A stretch of DNA of 64,000 nt. Origin: Micromonospora sp. FIMYZ51. GTDB taxonomy: Bacteria; Actinomycetota; Actinomycetes; Mycobacteriales; Micromonosporaceae. The stretch lies in contig NZ_CP134706.1 of assembly GCF_038246755.1 (NCBI RefSeq), positions 4,092,001-4,156,000 on the forward strand. The letters run 5' to 3'. The notes below the pieces were generated by a model. It saw only the letters and a program-made list of their open reading frames with translations, was not told the DNA's origin and did no database searches. The translations under genes were made by a program, and so were the position numbers. This document shows, piece after piece, positions 25,956 through 34,619 of the stretch (position 1 is its first letter; each line of letters opens with the position of its first letter).

Positions 25956-27566
25956 TCAGCCGGGCAGGGGTGCCTCGTCACCTCGGTTGCGGCGCGGGGA
26001 GACGAGCCGACGCACCATCGGGGCGGCGTTCCACCGGGCCGCGCCGACCAGGTCACGGGCGTGCTCCAGCACCGTGTAGTCCGGACGGGCCCGACCGGCG
26101 GCGATCGCCGCGTCCAGGTCGTTGTCGCAGCGCATCAGCACGCTGTCGAAGTCGCGGCGCACCGGCTCCAACAGGTGGTATCCGAACGAGCGGTGTAGCC
26201 GGGCGAAGAGCGGCTTGTAGAGCCGGGCCCGCTCGTGCAGACCCGAGGAGTACGACATCGGGTTCTTCGGCCGCCGCCGGATGTAGTCGGGCAGCAGGTC
26301 GGCGAAGGCGCGGCGGACGATCCACTTCTCCTGGCCGTCACGCATCTTCATGTCGATCGGCAGCCGCATCGCCAGCTCGACCAGCGCCAGGTCGAGGAAG
26401 GGCACCCGGGTCTCCACGCCGAAGCCCATGCTGGTCCGGTCGACCCGCTGCAACTCCGTACGACCGAGGTTGCGGATCCTGTGCAGGAAGAGCCGCCGGG
26501 ACGCCTCCGGCCCGACCTCGTGGTACATCGGGTAACCGCCGAACAGCTCGTCCGAGCCGTCACCGGTGAGCGCCACCTTGACGCCCAGCTCGGCCAGCCG
26601 GCGGAAGATCGGCACCGACACCACCGCGTTGATGATGTCGCCGTACTCGGTCAACTCGGAGATCCGGATCGCCTCCCGGATCTCGGGCAGCCGGATGTCG
26701 CGCGGACGCAGCTCGATCACCTCGTGCGGCACGCCGAGTTCCCGGGCCAGCCGCCGGGCGTACGCCACGTCGGGGCTTTCCGGCACCCCGACCGTGACCG
26801 CGACGCAGTCCGGATGCAACTGGGCCGCGTGCAGCAGCGCCAGCGAGCTGTCCAGCCCGCCGGAGAGCACCACGCCCACGGTGAGGTCGGTGTCCAACCG
26901 GATCCGGATGCTGTCGGTCAGGGTGGTGCGGACGAGTCGGGCGGCCTCGTCCGGATCGGTCACCAGCGGCGCGTTCGCGCCGAGGGAGAGCAGATCGACG
27001 TACGGGCGCAGCTGGACCTGCCGATCGGCGTCGACCCAGCCATGGTGTCCCGGCGGCACCTCGACCACCGGCGCACCGAGGCGGACCAGCGCCTTGACCT
27101 CGCTGGCGAGGTGCAGGCACCCCGGGGTCCGCGACCAGTACAGCGGCTTGACCCCGAGCGGATCCCGCACCAGGTACGCCCGCCCGGTGGCCCGTTCCAC
27201 CACGGCGAAGGCGTACTCGCCACGCAGCCGGCCCACCATCTGCTCGCCCCACTGCTCGAAGGCGGCGAGCACCACCTCGGTGTCGCTGGCGCTGCGGAAC
27301 CGGTGGCCGAGCCCGCTCAGTTCGGCGCGCAACTCGTGGTGGTTGAAGACCTCGCCGTTGTAGCAGAGCAGTAAGCGCTCGTCGGCCGAGACCCAGGGCT
27401 GCACCGCCCGGTCCCGGTCCACCACCCGCAGCCGCCGGGTGCCGGCGAGCAGGCCGGTCTCGTACCGCGTCTCGGTGACCTCGCCGCGCGGGGCGAGGGT
27501 GCCGAGCATCCGCCGGAAGATCGCCGGGTCGGCCTCCGGGCCGAGGGTGAGCACGATGCCGCACAT
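25956..27566 (-). CDS. asnB: Asparagine synthetase (glutamine-hydrolysing) AsnB-like
   Basis: 536 residues. N-terminal class II glutaminase domain with Cys2 as nucleophile (MCGIV), RLRVVD, CYNGEVFN and SASDTEV; the usual RGPD motif is replaced by RGEV near residue 27-30. The synthetase domain has the PP-loop SGGLDSS (235-241) and LTGDGSDELFGGY. It would form Asn from Asp, Gln and ATP, though divergent members amidate other carboxylates. It starts two bases after the stop of the DUF5715 gene, with GGGGAG before its ATG, so the pair is an operon. The altered RGPD and its partner leave the physiological substrate open. Confidence 0.85.
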   Translation of the reverse strand: MCGIVLTLGPEADPAIFRRMLGTLAPRGEVTETRYETGLLAGTRRLRVVDRDRAVQPWVSADERLLLCYNGEVFNHHELRAELSGLGHRFRSASDTEVVLAAFEQWGEQMVGRLRGEYAFAVVERATGRAYLVRDPLGVKPLYWSRTPGCLHLASEVKALVRLGAPVVEVPPGHHGWVDADRQVQLRPYVDLLSLGANAPLVTDPDEAARLVRTTLTDSIRIRLDTDLTVGVVLSGGLDSSLALLHAAQLHPDCVAVTVGVPESPDVAYARRLARELGVPHEVIELRPRDIRLPEIREAIRISELTEYGDIINAVVSVPIFRRLAELGVKVALTGDGSDELFGGYPMYHEVGPEASRRLFLHRIRNLGRTELQRVDRTSMGFGVETRVPFLDLALVELAMRLPIDMKMRDGQEKWIVRRAFADLLPDYIRRRPKNPMSYSSGLHERARLYKPLFARLHRSFGYHLLEPVRRDFDSVLMRCDNDLDAAIAAGRARPDYTVLEHARDLVGAARWNAAPMVRRLVSPRRNRGDEAPLPG

Positions 27567-27568
27567 GC

Positions 27569-28537
27569 TCAGCTCCCCATCTCGGCTTCGTACGCCCGGC
27601 GCAGCCGCAGGGTGGCGGCCGGGGCGAGGCAGATGTGCCAGGCCTGGCCCTCGTCGACCACGTTGAGTTCACCGGCCCGCTGTCGGTCGAGCAGCAACTC
27701 GGCCAGGGCGTCCCGGGCACCGAAGCGGCGGTACCAGGCCATCTCCACGTCCACCGCCCAGCCCAGGCAGTGCCCGCTGGGCACCATCGCGGCGTACCCG
27801 AGGCGCCGCAGCCGGTGCTGGTGCTCGGCGCTGCGGACCAGGCTTGTCACCCAGAGCGGTGGGGTGCCCGCCGGTGCGACGGCGGCGAACTCGCGGCCGA
27901 CGTCGTTGAGCAGGGCGATCACCTCGCGGCGGGCGCGGCGCAAGAGCAGACCGGCGGTACGCGGCGTGGCGTCCGGCAGCACCCGACGCCGCAGCGCCCG
28001 TACGCCCCGACCGACGATCGTGCGGGGCTGCTCGGTGTAGCGGAAGCGCAGCAGGCCCCGGCGTCGCAACCACTCCAGGTCGACCAGTTCGGGGCTGTGC
28101 TGCACGTCGACGTCGGTGAGGAAGGTCGCCGCGTCCCGCCACCACATGACGTCGATGCGGGACAGCAGGTAGATGCGGACCAGCGCGGTGAGGTCGCCGG
28201 CCGAACTACGCGCGTTCGGCTGGTACCGGGCCATCTCCAGCAGCAGGGTCTCCCGGGCACCGACCAACCCCTGCGCGGTGGCGTCGAGCACCGCGGCGAT
28301 CGCCGGTTCCCGCAGTCGCTGGTCGATCAGCACCTGACGGGCCTTGGTACTGCCCGCCCCGGCCAGCGCGTTCACTTCGACAAGCAGGTCGGCCACGGCA
28401 TCGCGGTACGCGTCCAGGTCCGGCACGACGGTGGCGGTCGGCTGTGGCCGTCCGGCCTGCGCACGGCGGCGGACCGGTGCCGCGTACGGGACCGGTGGGC
28501 CCGGCTGCTGTCTGGGGCTACGGCTGGGCACACGCAT
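27569..28537 (-). CDS. DUF5715-like protein with LAS/VanY metallopeptidase motif
   Basis: 322 residues, no signal peptide visible; the N terminus is Pro/Arg-rich and disordered-looking. The C-terminal third contains SxHxxGxAxD (Ser254, His256, Gly259, Ala261, Asp263, in SGHCLGWAVDVE) and a later AWH (His301), the zinc ligands of LAS-type D,D-peptidases such as VanY and VanX. The position three residues before the last His, normally the catalytic Glu, is Gln298, although Glu296 is close. It may bind rather than cut peptidoglycan. First gene of an operon with AsnB. The DUF5715 name is from memory of the family pattern. Confidence 0.65.
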   Translation of the reverse strand: MRVPSRSPRQQPGPPVPYAAPVRRRAQAGRPQPTATVVPDLDAYRDAVADLLVEVNALAGAGSTKARQVLIDQRLREPAIAAVLDATAQGLVGARETLLLEMARYQPNARSSAGDLTALVRIYLLSRIDVMWWRDAATFLTDVDVQHSPELVDLEWLRRRGLLRFRYTEQPRTIVGRGVRALRRRVLPDATPRTAGLLLRRARREVIALLNDVGREFAAVAPAGTPPLWVTSLVRSAEHQHRLRRLGYAAMVPSGHCLGWAVDVEMAWYRRFGARDALAELLLDRQRAGELNVVDEGQAWHICLAPAATLRLRRAYEAEMGS

Positions 28538-28822
28538 GGTCGGGTCCTCTCTCCGGTCGCGACATCACGGCGTATGTCACCCTTTGCGACACCGTAATCA
28601 CGCGCAGCGGGAGAAGTCCGAACAATCCTCCCGTATTCCCCGGAAGAGGTCAGGACCCGCCTGGACCCCTCGAACGACCGTCATCCGGACGCGAAGCCCC
28701 CGACCGGTCTGTACCCGCCTGCCGCCCGACCCGTCGAGCCGCCGAGGCGCGGTACGCGGGGGGCCACGGATGTCACATCGATGCCATAGAGTTCGATCAC
28801 GATCACTCGGGATGGGGGACGA

Positions 28823-29773
28823 ATGATACGGATGCGTCGCATCGCCACGCTCACCTGCGTCGCGATCGGGCTTGCCCTGACCTGGGCCGCGCCCGCCAGG
28901 GCCGATGCCGACTGCGCCTGGACCAACCTGCCGCTGCCCACCGGCGCACGCTGGGCCAAGGTGCAGGCCTCCGACGGGCAGGGCAGCTACGTCGGCACGG
29001 ACGATGTCGGCAACGCGATCCGCTGGCAGGGCTCCACCGTCGAGGTGCTCGGCGCCGGAATCACGCCCCGCGACGTGCACGGGGACGTCGTCGTCGGCGA
29101 CAAGGCGACCGGTCTGTTCACCCGCGGCCCGGGTCGTTGGGTCGCCGGCACCTGGGAACCGCTGCCGGTGCCGGCCGGCACGTCCGGCACGGCCACCGAC
29201 GTCTCCGCCAACGGAGACATCCTGGGCACCCTGAACTACGGCCGGCTGATCCGCTGGCCAGCCGCCGCACCCGGGACCTACGAGCTGCTCACCGGCCCGT
29301 TCGCCGGGTACGCGGAGCCGACCGGGATCGCCGCCGACGGCACCATCATCGCGTGGGCGGTGATCGATTCGACCCGTCCCCGGGCCGGCCTGGTCCGACA
29401 CCCGGACGGCACCTGGACCACGCTGGCCAGCCCATCCCCCACCGCCGACGTGTTCCCGCTCGCCATCAGCGGCGACACGATCGTCGGTAGCAGCGGCCCG
29501 GACCTGCTCGAATGGAACGCCACCGACGGTCACCTGGTGCGCGTCATTGCCGACGCGGCGGCCGTCGACGTCAACTCGGCCGGGCAGGTGCTCGGCACCG
29601 GCACCGGCACGACCGTCTGGCAGGACGGCGCGATGCTCGCCGTACTGCCCACGGTTTCCGGCCTGACCGTCGAGCCCATCGCGATCGACGAGGACGGCAC
29701 GGTGGTCGGCCAGCTGCCCTGGGGCGACGGCTTCGATGACCTGACCAGGCCGATGATCGCCCACTGCGACTGA
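28823..29773 (+). CDS. Secreted beta-propeller-like repeat protein
   Basis: 316 residues. Signal peptide at 1-27 (basic start, then TCVAIGLALTWAAPARA with an ARA cleavage site). The mature part has repeated units of about 40-45 residues ending in patterns such as DVSANGDILGTLNYG, GIAADGTIIAWAV, AISGDTIVGSS, DVNSAGQVLGTG and AIDEDGTVVGQL, as in the extracellular HAF-type repeat family. No enzyme motif was seen. GGGGGA precedes the ATG. Divergent from the DUF5715-asnB operon, with 285 bp between them in which I found no clear promoter or other feature. Confidence 0.8.
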   Translation: MIRMRRIATLTCVAIGLALTWAAPARADADCAWTNLPLPTGARWAKVQASDGQGSYVGTDDVGNAIRWQGSTVEVLGAGITPRDVHGDVVVGDKATGLFTRGPGRWVAGTWEPLPVPAGTSGTATDVSANGDILGTLNYGRLIRWPAAAPGTYELLTGPFAGYAEPTGIAADGTIIAWAVIDSTRPRAGLVRHPDGTWTTLASPSPTADVFPLAISGDTIVGSSGPDLLEWNATDGHLVRVIADAAAVDVNSAGQVLGTGTGTTVWQDGAMLAVLPTVSGLTVEPIAIDEDGTVVGQLPWGDGFDDLTRPMIAHCD

Positions 29774-29818
29774 GGCCGACCGGGCCGGGCGCGCCGAGCC
29801 GGGTCCCGCCCGCCCGCT

Positions 29819-30424
29819 TCACAGCCAGCCGTTCTCCCGCGCGACGCGGACCGCCTCGGCGCGATTGTCGACGCCCAGCTTCTGCACGGCGATGGCCAGA
29901 TAGTTGCGGACCGTGCCGGCGGACAGGTGAGCCCGGCGGGCGATCACGGCGACCGGTGACCCGTCCTCGGCCGCTCGCAGCGTCTCCAGCTCACGGGGGG
30001 TCAGCGGGCACGGCGGGATGGTAAGGGCGTCCGCCGCGAGCGCCGGGTCGACGTACCGGCCGCCGGCGTGCACCCGGCGGATGACGTCGGCAAGCGCGCC
30101 GCCCGGCGCACCCTTGGGCAGGAAACCCCGGGCGCCGGCGGTCAACGCGCGGGCCAGGTGCGGCGGACGCCCCTGACCGGTGAGGATGACCACCGCGCAG
30201 GCCGGCAGCGCCCGGGCGAGTTCGGCGGCGACCTGAAACCCGTCCCGCCGGGGCATGGCCAGGTCGACCACTGCCACGTCCGGCCGGTACGCCAGGGCGG
30301 CGGTGACCGCCGCCTCGCCGTCGGCCGCCTGCGCGACGACCGTCAGGTCGTCCTCCAGATCGAGCAGGGCCGCCAGGGCGGTGCGGATCAGCTCCTCGTC
30401 GTCGGCGAGCAGGACCCGGATCAT
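29819..30424 (-). CDS. LuxR/NarL-family response regulator (DesR-like)
   Basis: 201 residues. Receiver 1-118 with acidic DDEE, phosphoacceptor Asp in VAVVDLAMP and Lys in FLPKG. The C-terminal HTH (LTPRELETLRA to SAGTVRNYLA) has an unusual SPVAVIARRAHLS turn typical of DesR-type regulators. Its ATG overlaps the sensor kinase stop (ATGA). The partner kinase is upstream; a divergent membrane-protein gene beyond it is the nearest candidate target. The last codon is 45 bp from the convergent secreted-protein gene. Confidence 0.92.
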   Translation of the reverse strand: MIRVLLADDEELIRTALAALLDLEDDLTVVAQAADGEAAVTAALAYRPDVAVVDLAMPRRDGFQVAAELARALPACAVVILTGQGRPPHLARALTAGARGFLPKGAPGGALADVIRRVHAGGRYVDPALAADALTIPPCPLTPRELETLRAAEDGSPVAVIARRAHLSAGTVRNYLAIAVQKLGVDNRAEAVRVARENGWL

Positions 30425-31578
30425 GCGGCGGTCGGTACGGTCGCCTCAAGGGTGAAAACACCGTCGACGCAACGGGTCCGCAGCCGCCCGCCGGTCGAGG
30501 CGAGACGATCCGCCAACCCGCGCAGGCCGTGGCTGTGCCGATCCGGTTCCGCCGGGGCGGTCACCCCGTCGTTGGTCACGGTCATCCGGGCCACGTCGTC
30601 CTCCTGAGCGATCTCGATTCGGCACCAGCCGGCCCGGCTGTGCCGCAACACGTTCGTGCCCGCCTCGCGCAGCACCGCCGCGAGCTGGGTCGCCGCCTCC
30701 GCCGGCAGGTCCGCCGCCGGCGCCACGACCGTGCACCGTACGCCGGAGGAACGCAGCACCTCCCGCATGGCGGTGAGCTGCTCGGCGAGGTCGACCCGGC
30801 GGTAGCCGTGCACCGCCCGACGTAACTCGGTCAACGCGGTGGCCGCCAGCCGCTGCGCCTCACCAGCCTCCCGGCCAGCGCGGGCCGGGTCGTCGGGAGC
30901 CAACCGGGCCGCCAGTTCGGCCTTCAGGGCGATCACGGTCAGATGGTGCCCGAGCAGGTCGTGCACGTCCCCGGCGAAACGCAGCCGCTCCTGCGCGGCG
31001 ACCAGCCGGGCCTGGGCCGCCCGGCCCTGCTCCGCCTGCACGAGCAGCCGCCAGAACCACACCTGGAAGCCGTTGATCGCGGCGACGCCCGGACCGACCA
31101 CGCCGGTGACCAGCAACGACCGGCCGATCGACGCTCCGGTGACGGCGGCCACCGCGCCGGACACCGCCACCGTGACCAGCGCCACCGGCAGCACCAGGCG
31201 AAACGGGCCCAGCAGCGGAACGCCGCCGATCACGGCCACGCCCAGCCAGGCCCAGGTGGGCCAGGTACCCGCCGCGACCGGTGCGAGCAGCGGCACGCTG
31301 AGCAGCGCCACGGCGGCATACCCGAACCGCAGCCGACGACGCAGCCGCTCGGCCGGCCCGGCGCTGACCGCGGTGCTCAGCGCGACCGCGAGCACCAGCG
31401 AGAACGCGGCGAGCCCGAGCGCGCCAGCCGCCACCCGCCAGGCGACCGGTTCCCGGGCCAGCCCGATGCCCGGCAGCAGCAGGGTGGCGGCCATCCCGGA
31501 GGCGAGCGAGACCAGCGTCGCCGTCCGGGCGCGCAACAGCGTCCGCCCGCCCACCGGCGGTACCGCGTCCGGCGCCAT
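30421..31578 (-). CDS. Sensor histidine kinase (HisKA_3, DesK-like)
   Basis: 385 residues from the ATG at 31578. Five or so membrane helices occupy 12-190, then a cytoplasmic helix (LLVQAEQGRAAQARLVAAQ). The dimerisation box FAGDVHDLLGHHLTVIALK holds the phosphoacceptor His. HATPase_c features are REAGTNVLRHS (N box) and HGLRGLADRL (G2); the G1 region (MTVTNDG) is weak. It is coupled to the response regulator by a 4-bp overlap. The ribosome site (ACGAG) is weak, and the same frame stays open far upstream, so the start is less certain. Confidence 0.85.
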   Translation of the reverse strand: MAPDAVPPVGGRTLLRARTATLVSLASGMAATLLLPGIGLAREPVAWRVAAGALGLAAFSLVLAVALSTAVSAGPAERLRRRLRFGYAAVALLSVPLLAPVAAGTWPTWAWLGVAVIGGVPLLGPFRLVLPVALVTVAVSGAVAAVTGASIGRSLLVTGVVGPGVAAINGFQVWFWRLLVQAEQGRAAQARLVAAQERLRFAGDVHDLLGHHLTVIALKAELAARLAPDDPARAGREAGEAQRLAATALTELRRAVHGYRRVDLAEQLTAMREVLRSSGVRCTVVAPAADLPAEAATQLAAVLREAGTNVLRHSRAGWCRIEIAQEDDVARMTVTNDGVTAPAEPDRHSHGLRGLADRLASTGGRLRTRCVDGVFTLEATVPTAA

Positions 31579-31741
31579 GCTCGTCGGGGTAGCGCGGGCC
31601 AGCAGCACGCTCGCCAGGGTAGGGCGGGCCGCCGCACCGACGGAAGCAGCGGATCGCCCGGTCCGGCCGGGCATCGCGCCCGGAGCACCGGTGACACCCG
31701 ACGGCTGGTTCCCACACCGGTACGCCACGACGCTCGATGGC

Positions 31742-32608
31742 ATGACAGAGCTGACCTCCTGTGCCCCGACGATTCCCGGGCACCGCTCCGGGCTGACGCG
31801 ACGCCTCCGGCCCCGGCCACTGCTACGGCACCTGCTGGAGATGGTGCTGGCCATGGTGGCCGGCATGCTGCTGCTCGGTCCGGCGCGGGCCGCCCTGGGC
31901 GCGGCGCTCGGGCTGGCCCCGGCCGCACCCGGCGTCGGTGCGCTGCTGATGGCCACCGACATGAGCGTCGGCATGACGCTCTGGATGGCGTACCGGGGGC
32001 ACTCCGCCGCCGCGATCGGCGAGATGGTGCTGGCCATGTACGCGCCGGTCGGGCTGCTGCTCGTCGCGTACCGGATCGGGCTGCTCGACGCGGGCACCCT
32101 GCTGGCCGGCACACACCTGCTGATGGTGCCGGCGATGGCGGCGGCGCTGCTGCGCCGACGCGCCGAGTACGCCCACCACCCGACCGCCCGCCCGGCCCCG
32201 CGACACCCGCTGGCGCGGGCGCTGGTGCAGCGCTGGCCAGCCGGACTGGCGCTGCTGATGACCGCCGACAACTGGACCTCAGCGGCCCCGCTCGGCGCGT
32301 ACACGCTGCTGATCCTGCCGGCCGGCTACCTGGTCATCGGCACCGTACGCCGGCAGTGGCACGAGGCCGGCAACCTGCGGCTCCAGCTCGCCGGTCTGGC
32401 CGGATGGGGAACCCTGGCCCTGCTCGCCGCACTGCTCGGTGGCGCCGTGGGACAGTGGCTGGTGGCTCTCGGCTGGCTGGCCCACGCCGGCTGGGACTGG
32501 TTGCACCACCGCACCAACCGGGTGGTGCCGCGCGCCTACAGCGAGTGGTGCGGAGTCATCGACGCCGTACTGGGGATCACCATCATCCTGGCGTTGCTCG
32601 CCACCTGA
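31742..32608 (+). CDS. Multi-pass membrane protein, unknown function
   Basis: 288 residues with about eight hydrophobic segments, for example HLLEMVLAMVAGMLLLGPA, ALLMATDMSVGMTLWMAY, YAPVGLLLVAYRIGLL and VIDAVLGITIILALLA. A conserved-looking charged stretch is GWDWLHHRTNRVVPRAYSEWC, which may be a cytoplasmic or substrate loop. I do not recognise the family. Divergent from the two-component operon with 163 bp between, so it may be its target. The start codon was chosen by position; no good ribosome site is visible. Confidence 0.6.
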   Translation: MTELTSCAPTIPGHRSGLTRRLRPRPLLRHLLEMVLAMVAGMLLLGPARAALGAALGLAPAAPGVGALLMATDMSVGMTLWMAYRGHSAAAIGEMVLAMYAPVGLLLVAYRIGLLDAGTLLAGTHLLMVPAMAAALLRRRAEYAHHPTARPAPRHPLARALVQRWPAGLALLMTADNWTSAAPLGAYTLLILPAGYLVIGTVRRQWHEAGNLRLQLAGLAGWGTLALLAALLGGAVGQWLVALGWLAHAGWDWLHHRTNRVVPRAYSEWCGVIDAVLGITIILALLAT

Positions 32609-32612
32609 CCCG

Positions 32613-32646
32613 GACCGGCCGGGACCGTCAATGACGGTCCCGCCGG
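32613..32646 (+). terminator. Hairpin after the membrane-protein gene
   Basis: GGGACCGTC and GACGGTCCC form a perfect 9-bp stem with an AAT loop, extended by CCGGC/GCCGG. It begins 5 bp after the stop and separates the gene from deaD. Confidence 0.75.
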
Positions 32647-32737
32647 GCCACCGGCCACCGGCCGCCGGTGGCGGTCTCGCCCACACGTTCCGGTGGTCGC
32701 CGCAGCGCACTCGTGGGCGTGATGAAAGGCTTGACCC

Positions 32738-34435
32738 ATGAGTTCCACGCCCGTACCCCCGGACCCCAACACCGACCCGTCCCTCTTCGCGGACCTCGGC
32801 CTGCGGCCCGAGCTGCTCGCCGCGCTCGCCGCGCTCGGCTACGAGGAGCCGACGCCGATCCAGCGGGAAGCCATCCCGCCACTGCTGGCCGGCCGGGACC
32901 TGCTCGGGCAGGCGGCGACGGGCACGGGCAAAACGGCCGCGTTCGCGCTGCCGGTGCTGCAACGGATGCCGGAGGATCGGCCGGACGGCAACCCCATCGC
33001 GCTGGTGCTGGTGCCGACGCGCGAGCTGGCGGTGCAGGTCTCCGAGGCGTTCCACCGCTACGGCAAGGACCTGGGCACCCGGGTACTGCCGATCTACGGC
33101 GGGCAGCCGATCGGCCGGCAGCTGCGCGCCCTGGACGCCGGGGTCGACGTGGTGATCGCCACCCCGGGCCGGGCACTCGACCACATCGCCCGGGGCACGC
33201 TGCGTCTGGGCGCCGTCGGCACGGTGGTGCTGGACGAGGCCGACGAGATGCTCGACATGGGCTTCGCCGAGGACATCGAGGCGATCCTGGAACACGCCCC
33301 GCAACAGCGGCAGACGGTGCTCTTCTCGGCGACCATGCCGGCCCGCATCGACGGGATGGCCCGGGCGCACCTGACCGACCCGGTACGCATCCTGATCGCC
33401 CGCGAGCAACCCGTGGCCGGCGAGGCTCCCCGGGTGCGGCAGAGCGCGTACCTGGTGGCCCGGGCGCACAAGCCGGCCGCGCTGGGCCGGGTGTTGGACG
33501 TGGAGTCGCCGACCGCGGCGATCGTGTTCTGCCGCAGCCGGGAGGAGGTCGACCGGCTCACCGAGACGATGAACGGGCGCGGCTACCGGGCCGAGGCGCT
33601 GCACGGCGGGATGAGTCAGGAGCAGCGGGACCGGGTGATGGGCCGGCTGCGCGCCGGCACCGCCGACCTGCTGGTCGCCACCGACGTCGCCGCTCGTGGA
33701 CTGGACGTCGAGCAGCTCAGCCACGTGGTCAACTACGACGTGCCGTCCGCCCCGGAGTCGTACGTGCACCGCATCGGCCGGGTGGGCCGGGCTGGCCGGG
33801 AGGGGGTGGCGATCACCCTGGCCGAGCCCCGGGAGCACCGGATGCTCAAGACCATCGAACGGGTCACCGGGCAACGGATCACGATCGACAAGATCCCCAC
33901 CGTGGCCGATCTGCGTACCCGCCGACTGGAACTGACCCAGGCCGCGCTGCGGGAGAGCCTGCTCGAGGACGACCTGGAGCCGTTCCGGGTGATCGTCGAG
34001 ACGCTCAGCGACGAGTTCGACCTGATGGAGGTGGCGCTGGCCGCGGTGAAGCTGGCGCACGAGGCGAGCCTGCCCGGCTCCGACGATGCCGAAGAGGAGA
34101 TCCCGCAGGTCGCGGTCCGCCCGTCCCGGCCGGTCCGCCCCGAGTACGAGGGACGGGGCGAACGTCGGAGCGGACGCCCCCGCGCCGGAGGCATGACGCA
34201 GGTCTTCGTGGGGCTGGGCCGGCGCGCCGGTGTCCGGCCGCAGGATCTGGTCGGTGCCATCACCGGAGAGACCAATGTGAGCGGGCGCGAGATCGGCTCG
34301 ATCGAGATCGCCGACCGCTTCTCGCTGGTGGAGGTGCCCAACGCGCTCGCCGAAGAGGTGATCGCTGGGCTGCGCGGCAGCACCATCAAGGGCCGGCGCG
34401 CCACCGTCCGCCGCGACCGCGACACCCGCACCTGA
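32738..34435 (+). CDS. deaD: DEAD-box ATP-dependent RNA helicase
   Basis: 565 residues. Motifs in order: Q motif PTPIQREAIP, ATGTGKT (I), PTRELA (Ia), DEAD in LDEADEML (II), SAT (III), VFCRSREEVDRL (IV), ATDVAARGLD (V) and HRIGRVGRAG (VI). A charged linker is followed by a DbpA-type RNA-binding domain from about 485 (TQVFVGLGRRAGVRPQDLVG to the end). This architecture is CsdA/DeaD-like, active in ribosome assembly and RNA decay in the cold. AAAGG precedes the ATG. It converges on lon across a repeat-filled gap. Confidence 0.94.
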   Translation: MSSTPVPPDPNTDPSLFADLGLRPELLAALAALGYEEPTPIQREAIPPLLAGRDLLGQAATGTGKTAAFALPVLQRMPEDRPDGNPIALVLVPTRELAVQVSEAFHRYGKDLGTRVLPIYGGQPIGRQLRALDAGVDVVIATPGRALDHIARGTLRLGAVGTVVLDEADEMLDMGFAEDIEAILEHAPQQRQTVLFSATMPARIDGMARAHLTDPVRILIAREQPVAGEAPRVRQSAYLVARAHKPAALGRVLDVESPTAAIVFCRSREEVDRLTETMNGRGYRAEALHGGMSQEQRDRVMGRLRAGTADLLVATDVAARGLDVEQLSHVVNYDVPSAPESYVHRIGRVGRAGREGVAITLAEPREHRMLKTIERVTGQRITIDKIPTVADLRTRRLELTQAALRESLLEDDLEPFRVIVETLSDEFDLMEVALAAVKLAHEASLPGSDDAEEEIPQVAVRPSRPVRPEYEGRGERRSGRPRAGGMTQVFVGLGRRAGVRPQDLVGAITGETNVSGREIGSIEIADRFSLVEVPNALAEEVIAGLRGSTIKGRRATVRRDRDTRT

Positions 34436-34443
34436 CCCCGGTG

Positions 34444-34493
34444 CAAGGAAGGGCCCCTTATTAACGCCTCAGGTATAGAAGGGAACCCTTCTC
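34444..34493. repeat. Dispersed GGGCCCC/TTAAC repeat, copy 2
   Basis: AAGGAAGGGCCCCTTATTAA is followed by CGCCTCAGGTATAGAAGG. It lies just after the deaD stop and has the same blocks as copy 1, though its second half is degenerate. Confidence 0.85.
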
Positions 34494-34516
34494 ACCCCCA
34501 CTCCGGGCGAGGTGCG

Positions 34517-34553
34517 GCGAACCGGTGCCGCCTGAACGGTGGCACCGGTTCGC
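34517..34553. terminator. Bidirectional hairpin between deaD and lon
   Basis: GCGAACCGGTGCC and GGCACCGGTTCGC form a perfect 13-bp stem with an 11-base loop, placed between two opposed dispersed repeats and between convergent genes. Confidence 0.8.
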
Positions 34554-34559
34554 ACGGTT

Positions 34560-34617
34560 CTTGTTAATAGGGGGCCCCTGCTATGCGTAATGCGTTAACA
34601 AGGGCCCCTTCCTTACA
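34560..34617. repeat. Dispersed GGGCCCC/TTAAC repeat, copy 3 (inverted)
   Basis: CTTGTTAATAGGGGGCCCCTGCTA then GCGTTAACAAGGGCCCCTTC; this copy lies in the opposite orientation to copy 2 and ends three bases before the lon stop. Only the block pattern is given here because each block repeats. Confidence 0.85.
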
Positions 34618-34619
34618 TC

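Noticed and set aside
30421..32304. Apparent 627-residue histidine kinase.
   Set aside because: The extra N terminus is the antisense of the divergent membrane-protein gene and has Ala/Ser/Arg noise composition.
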